A stretch of DNA of 6,843 nt, from the NCBI GenBank assembly GCA_944322775.1, contig CALUQA010000035.1, positions 1 to 6,843 of the forward strand, written 5' to 3'. Position numbers and translations under genes: made by a program. This DNA is from an uncultured Elusimicrobiales bacterium. Lineage in GTDB: Bacteria > Elusimicrobiota > Elusimicrobia > Elusimicrobiales > Elusimicrobiaceae. Shown here piece by piece: positions 4,817-6,843 of this stretch. A model generated the notes under the pieces. The model was not told the DNA's origin and did no database searches. It saw only the letters and a list, made by a program, of their open reading frames with translations. Every line of letters starts with the position of its first letter. Position 1 is the stretch's first letter.

Positions 4817-6469
4817 ATGAAAAAAATACTACACTCCCTTTTGCAAAAACCGACGGTCTCTTCCCAAAAACTAACGGCTGCTTTGGCCGCTTATTTTTTG
4901 CTTTTTTTAAACATCAGTTTTTGGCATTATATTTTTGCTCACATACAATTAAACGGCTTTTCGGATTGGATATTTTTGTTTTCCATTCCCGTGCTGATTT
5001 TTACGCTGCTGTACTGGTCTTTTAGCATTTTGCTGTTGCCTTATGTGGGCAAACCGCTTTTTATTTTGCTGCTTATTATTTCCGCCGGGGTAAACTATCT
5101 GTCTTATCAGTTTGGCGTTTTTATTGATGCAGACATGATACGTAACACCTTTGAAACCAACCCCGGGGAGGTAAAAGACCTTATCACCCTGCGCTCGGTT
5201 ACCTGGCTGTGCGTGCTGGGCATTTTGCCGGCGGTGCTACTCTCCCGCGTGCGCATTACGTTTAAACCCTTTTTAAAAGAAACCGCCGCCCGCTTGGCCC
5301 GCTGCGGCATTTTGCTCTTGTGCCTGCTGGTGCTTACTCCGTTTGTATACAAAACCTATGCTTCTTTCGGGCGCAACAACCAGCAAATCCGCCGTTTGGT
5401 CATTCCGCTGAACTACATTTATGCCACCGTGCGCTATTTTCAAATTGAACACCAAAACAAACGCCCCTTTACCCGCTTGGACGAAAACGCCGCCCACGTG
5501 CCTTACCCAGATGAAGGCAAAACCGTATTTATCCTTATCTTGGGCGAAACGTCCCGCGCAAAGAACTTTTCTTTAAACGGATATGAGCGGGAAACCAACC
5601 CCGAACTGAAAAAGCAGGACATTGTCAACTTCGCCCATGTGCAATCGGCAGGGACGGCTACTGCTTTTTCTGTGCCGGCCATTTTTTCTTTCACCGGGCG
5701 CAAACACTTTAAACCCACCGATGCCAAATATACCGAAAACCTGCTGGACCTTTTGCAGCAAACCGGTTATGACATTTTGTGGAAAGAAAACGACAATGGC
5801 TGCAAAGGCGTATGTCAGCGCATTCCCAACGTGGAAATGGACGTAAAAGACAAACGCTTTTGCGACGGGACCTATTGCCACGACGAAATCCTGCTGGAAG
5901 GGCTGGAGGATTATTTGGCCAACTTAAAGAGCGACCATGCCTTTATCGTGCTGCACACCATTGGCAGTCACGGGCCCACCTATTTCCGCCGCTATCCGCC
6001 GGAGTTTAAAAAGTTTACCCCCACCTGCGACACCGAAGACATACAAACCTGCACCCAAGAGCAGATTGTAAACACCTACGACAATACTATTTTGTATGTG
6101 GACCACATTGTCTCTTCGGTCATTGACATACTTAAAAAATTCCCCGATTATGAAAGCGGCCTTTTATACGTGTCCGACCATGGGGAATCCTTGGGGGAAA
6201 ACGGCGTGTATTTGCACGGGCTGCCCTATTCTATAGCCCCGGAAGAGCAAATCACCGTACCCATGATTTTGTGGATGAGCGAAAACATGAAAAAGTTTGA
6301 CCATGTGGATTATGATTGTCTGAAAGAAAAAGCCGCCAAAGAGCATTTCTCACACGACAATATTTCTCACTCGTTGCTCTCACTTATGGAAGTGGATAGC
6401 ACCGCTTACGACAAAAACCTGGATATTTTTGAAAGCTGCCGCTTAATGCCCCTTCCCCGCAAGCCTTAA
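4817..6469 (+). CDS. eptA: Lipid A phosphoethanolamine transferase (EptA/PmrC/MCR family)
   Basis: Inner-membrane enzyme (550 aa; E. coli EptA has 547) with a periplasmic catalytic domain that moves phosphoethanolamine from phosphatidylethanolamine to lipid A phosphates. This lowers surface negative charge and typically reduces sensitivity to polymyxins and cationic peptides. About five membrane helices occupy residues 21-180. The alkaline-phosphatase-like domain has GETSRAKNFSLNGY (243-256) with zinc ligand Glu244, the expected nucleophile Thr280 in SAGTATAFSVP, HTIGSHGPTY (380-389) with His385, VSDHGESLGENG (452-463) with zinc ligands Asp454 and His455, and His467 in YLHGLPY. Cysteines 329/333, 349/354, 404/412 and 501/541 match positions recalled in EptA homologues. 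The pair that normally flanks the nucleophile (SCGT...VPC) is Ala278 and Ala288 here. AGAGG (4805-4809) lies 7 bases before the ATG. It is monocistronic. Lipid A is the likeliest acceptor; a related glycan core (EptB/C-like activity) is less likely. Confidence 0.93.
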   Translation: MKKILHSLLQKPTVSSQKLTAALAAYFLLFLNISFWHYIFAHIQLNGFSDWIFLFSIPVLIFTLLYWSFSILLLPYVGKPLFILLLIISAGVNYLSYQFGVFIDADMIRNTFETNPGEVKDLITLRSVTWLCVLGILPAVLLSRVRITFKPFLKETAARLARCGILLLCLLVLTPFVYKTYASFGRNNQQIRRLVIPLNYIYATVRYFQIEHQNKRPFTRLDENAAHVPYPDEGKTVFILILGETSRAKNFSLNGYERETNPELKKQDIVNFAHVQSAGTATAFSVPAIFSFTGRKHFKPTDAKYTENLLDLLQQTGYDILWKENDNGCKGVCQRIPNVEMDVKDKRFCDGTYCHDEILLEGLEDYLANLKSDHAFIVLHTIGSHGPTYFRRYPPEFKKFTPTCDTEDIQTCTQEQIVNTYDNTILYVDHIVSSVIDILKKFPDYESGLLYVSDHGESLGENGVYLHGLPYSIAPEEQITVPMILWMSENMKKFDHVDYDCLKEKAAKEHFSHDNISHSLLSLMEVDSTAYDKNLDIFESCRLMPLPRKP

Positions 6470-6472
6470 TCC

Positions 6473-6500
6473 AAGCCCCCGCTCAGCCGGGGGCTTTTTT
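6473..6500 (+). terminator. Rho-independent terminator of eptA
   Basis: AAGCCCCC (6473-6480) pairs with GGGGGCTT (6489-6496), extended by G6481-C6488, leaving a 6-base loop, followed by a T run ending at 6500. It starts 4 bases after the eptA stop and separates eptA from valS. Confidence 0.9.
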
Positions 6501-6521
6501 ACGGCCTGGTGCTCATTAAAT

Positions 6522-6562
6522 TGCTAAAATATATATAGGTTACGCGTGAAGTCACATCACGC
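6522..6562 (+). promoter_or_regulatory. valS promoter and short leader with inverted repeat
   Basis: TAAAAT (6525-6530) with TG one base upstream (6522-6523) forms an extended -10 element; no good -35 is seen at the normal spacing. The predicted start is near 6537, giving a leader of about 52 bases. The leader contains a perfect 6-bp inverted repeat, GCGTGA (6544-6549) and TCACGC (6557-6562), with a 7-base loop. It could be a leader hairpin or an operator. The leader is far too short for a T-box. Confidence 0.55.
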
Positions 6563-6588
6563 AAATTCAAAACCGAAGGAACATAATC

Positions 6589-6843
6589 ATGCTGCCTAAA
6601 GCGTACGAACCCAAAGAAGTAGAAGAAAAACTAGTCAACAAATGGCAGGAAGCCAAACTTTTTTCCGCCAAAGTAGATAAATCCAAAAAACCTTTTGTCA
6701 TCGTCATTCCGCCGCCAAACATCACCGGCGCTTTGCACATGGGCCACGCCCTTAACGACACGTTGCAGGACGCGCTTATCCGCGCGCACCGCATGTTCGG
6801 GCAGGAAGCCTACTGGGTGCCCGGCACCGACCATGGCGGCATT
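6589..6843 (+). CDS. valS: Valine-tRNA ligase, N-terminal part (cut by window edge)
   Basis: The first 85 codons of cytosolic valyl-tRNA synthetase, a class I enzyme that activates valine with ATP and charges tRNA-Val. The frame stays open to the last base, so most of the protein lies outside the window. PPPNITGALHMGHALNDTLQ (41-60) is the ValRS form of the class I signature, with the ATP-binding HIGH motif as HMGH (50-53); the TLQDALIR and GTDHGG segments (79-84) follow as in ValRS rather than IleRS or LeuRS. The usual sequence at the last motif is DHAG; this copy has Gly at the third position. The ATG at 6589 is preceded by AAGGA (6576-6580) at 8 bases, and the N-terminus has the normal family length. 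It is the first gene of a new transcript after the eptA terminator. Confidence 0.95.
   Translation, partial: MLPKAYEPKEVEEKLVNKWQEAKLFSAKVDKSKKPFVIVIPPPNITGALHMGHALNDTLQDALIRAHRMFGQEAYWVPGTDHGGI

Noticed and set aside
6537..6588. T-box riboswitch upstream of valS
   Set aside because: The leader is only about 50 bases, lacks a T-box sequence and contains no terminator/antiterminator pair.

Overview
The window looks like ordinary chromosomal DNA from a diderm (Gram-negative-type) bacterium. Evidence for an outer membrane is a lipid A phosphoethanolamine transferase gene (eptA) and a secreted beta-barrel-like protein. The genes are tightly packed, G+C is close to balanced by eye, and there are no insertion sequences, CRISPR arrays, rRNA genes or phage genes. 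I cannot name the organism from sequence alone. A gut-associated diderm such as a member of Elusimicrobiota would fit, but this is a guess.

Layout from left to right: (1) the nearly complete end of a Bcr/CflA-type MFS drug:H+ antiporter on the + strand, closed by a hairpin terminator. (2) A leftward block read from right to left: coaX (type III pantothenate kinase), coaC (phosphopantothenoylcysteine decarboxylase), coaB (phosphopantothenate-cysteine ligase), then tRNA-Ser(GGA) with its own promoter and terminator. (3) A divergent + strand gene for a signal-peptide-bearing outer-membrane beta-barrel protein resembling the 'MetA-pathway of phenol degradation' family. (4) A convergent small membrane protein gene of unknown function on the - strand, sharing a bidirectional terminator with the barrel gene. 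(5) Divergent from it, a full-length eptA-like gene on the + strand, then a terminator. (6) The first 85 codons of valS, running off the right edge.

The three coa genes form a compact operon with 11-bp and 4-bp overlaps. Together they cover the first three steps from pantothenate to 4'-phosphopantetheine. CoaC and CoaB are separate proteins rather than the usual CoaBC fusion, and CoaB resembles the stand-alone streptococcal/enterococcal type. The barrel protein and EptA both act at the envelope but are separate transcription units.

No new multi-gene system is apparent. The points most worth a second look are: the split coaC/coaB arrangement; an EptA that lacks the cysteine pair flanking its catalytic threonine while keeping the other cysteines; a shared TTGnTAAAAT extended -10 element before three unrelated + strand genes; and the unassigned 90-residue membrane protein divergent from eptA.
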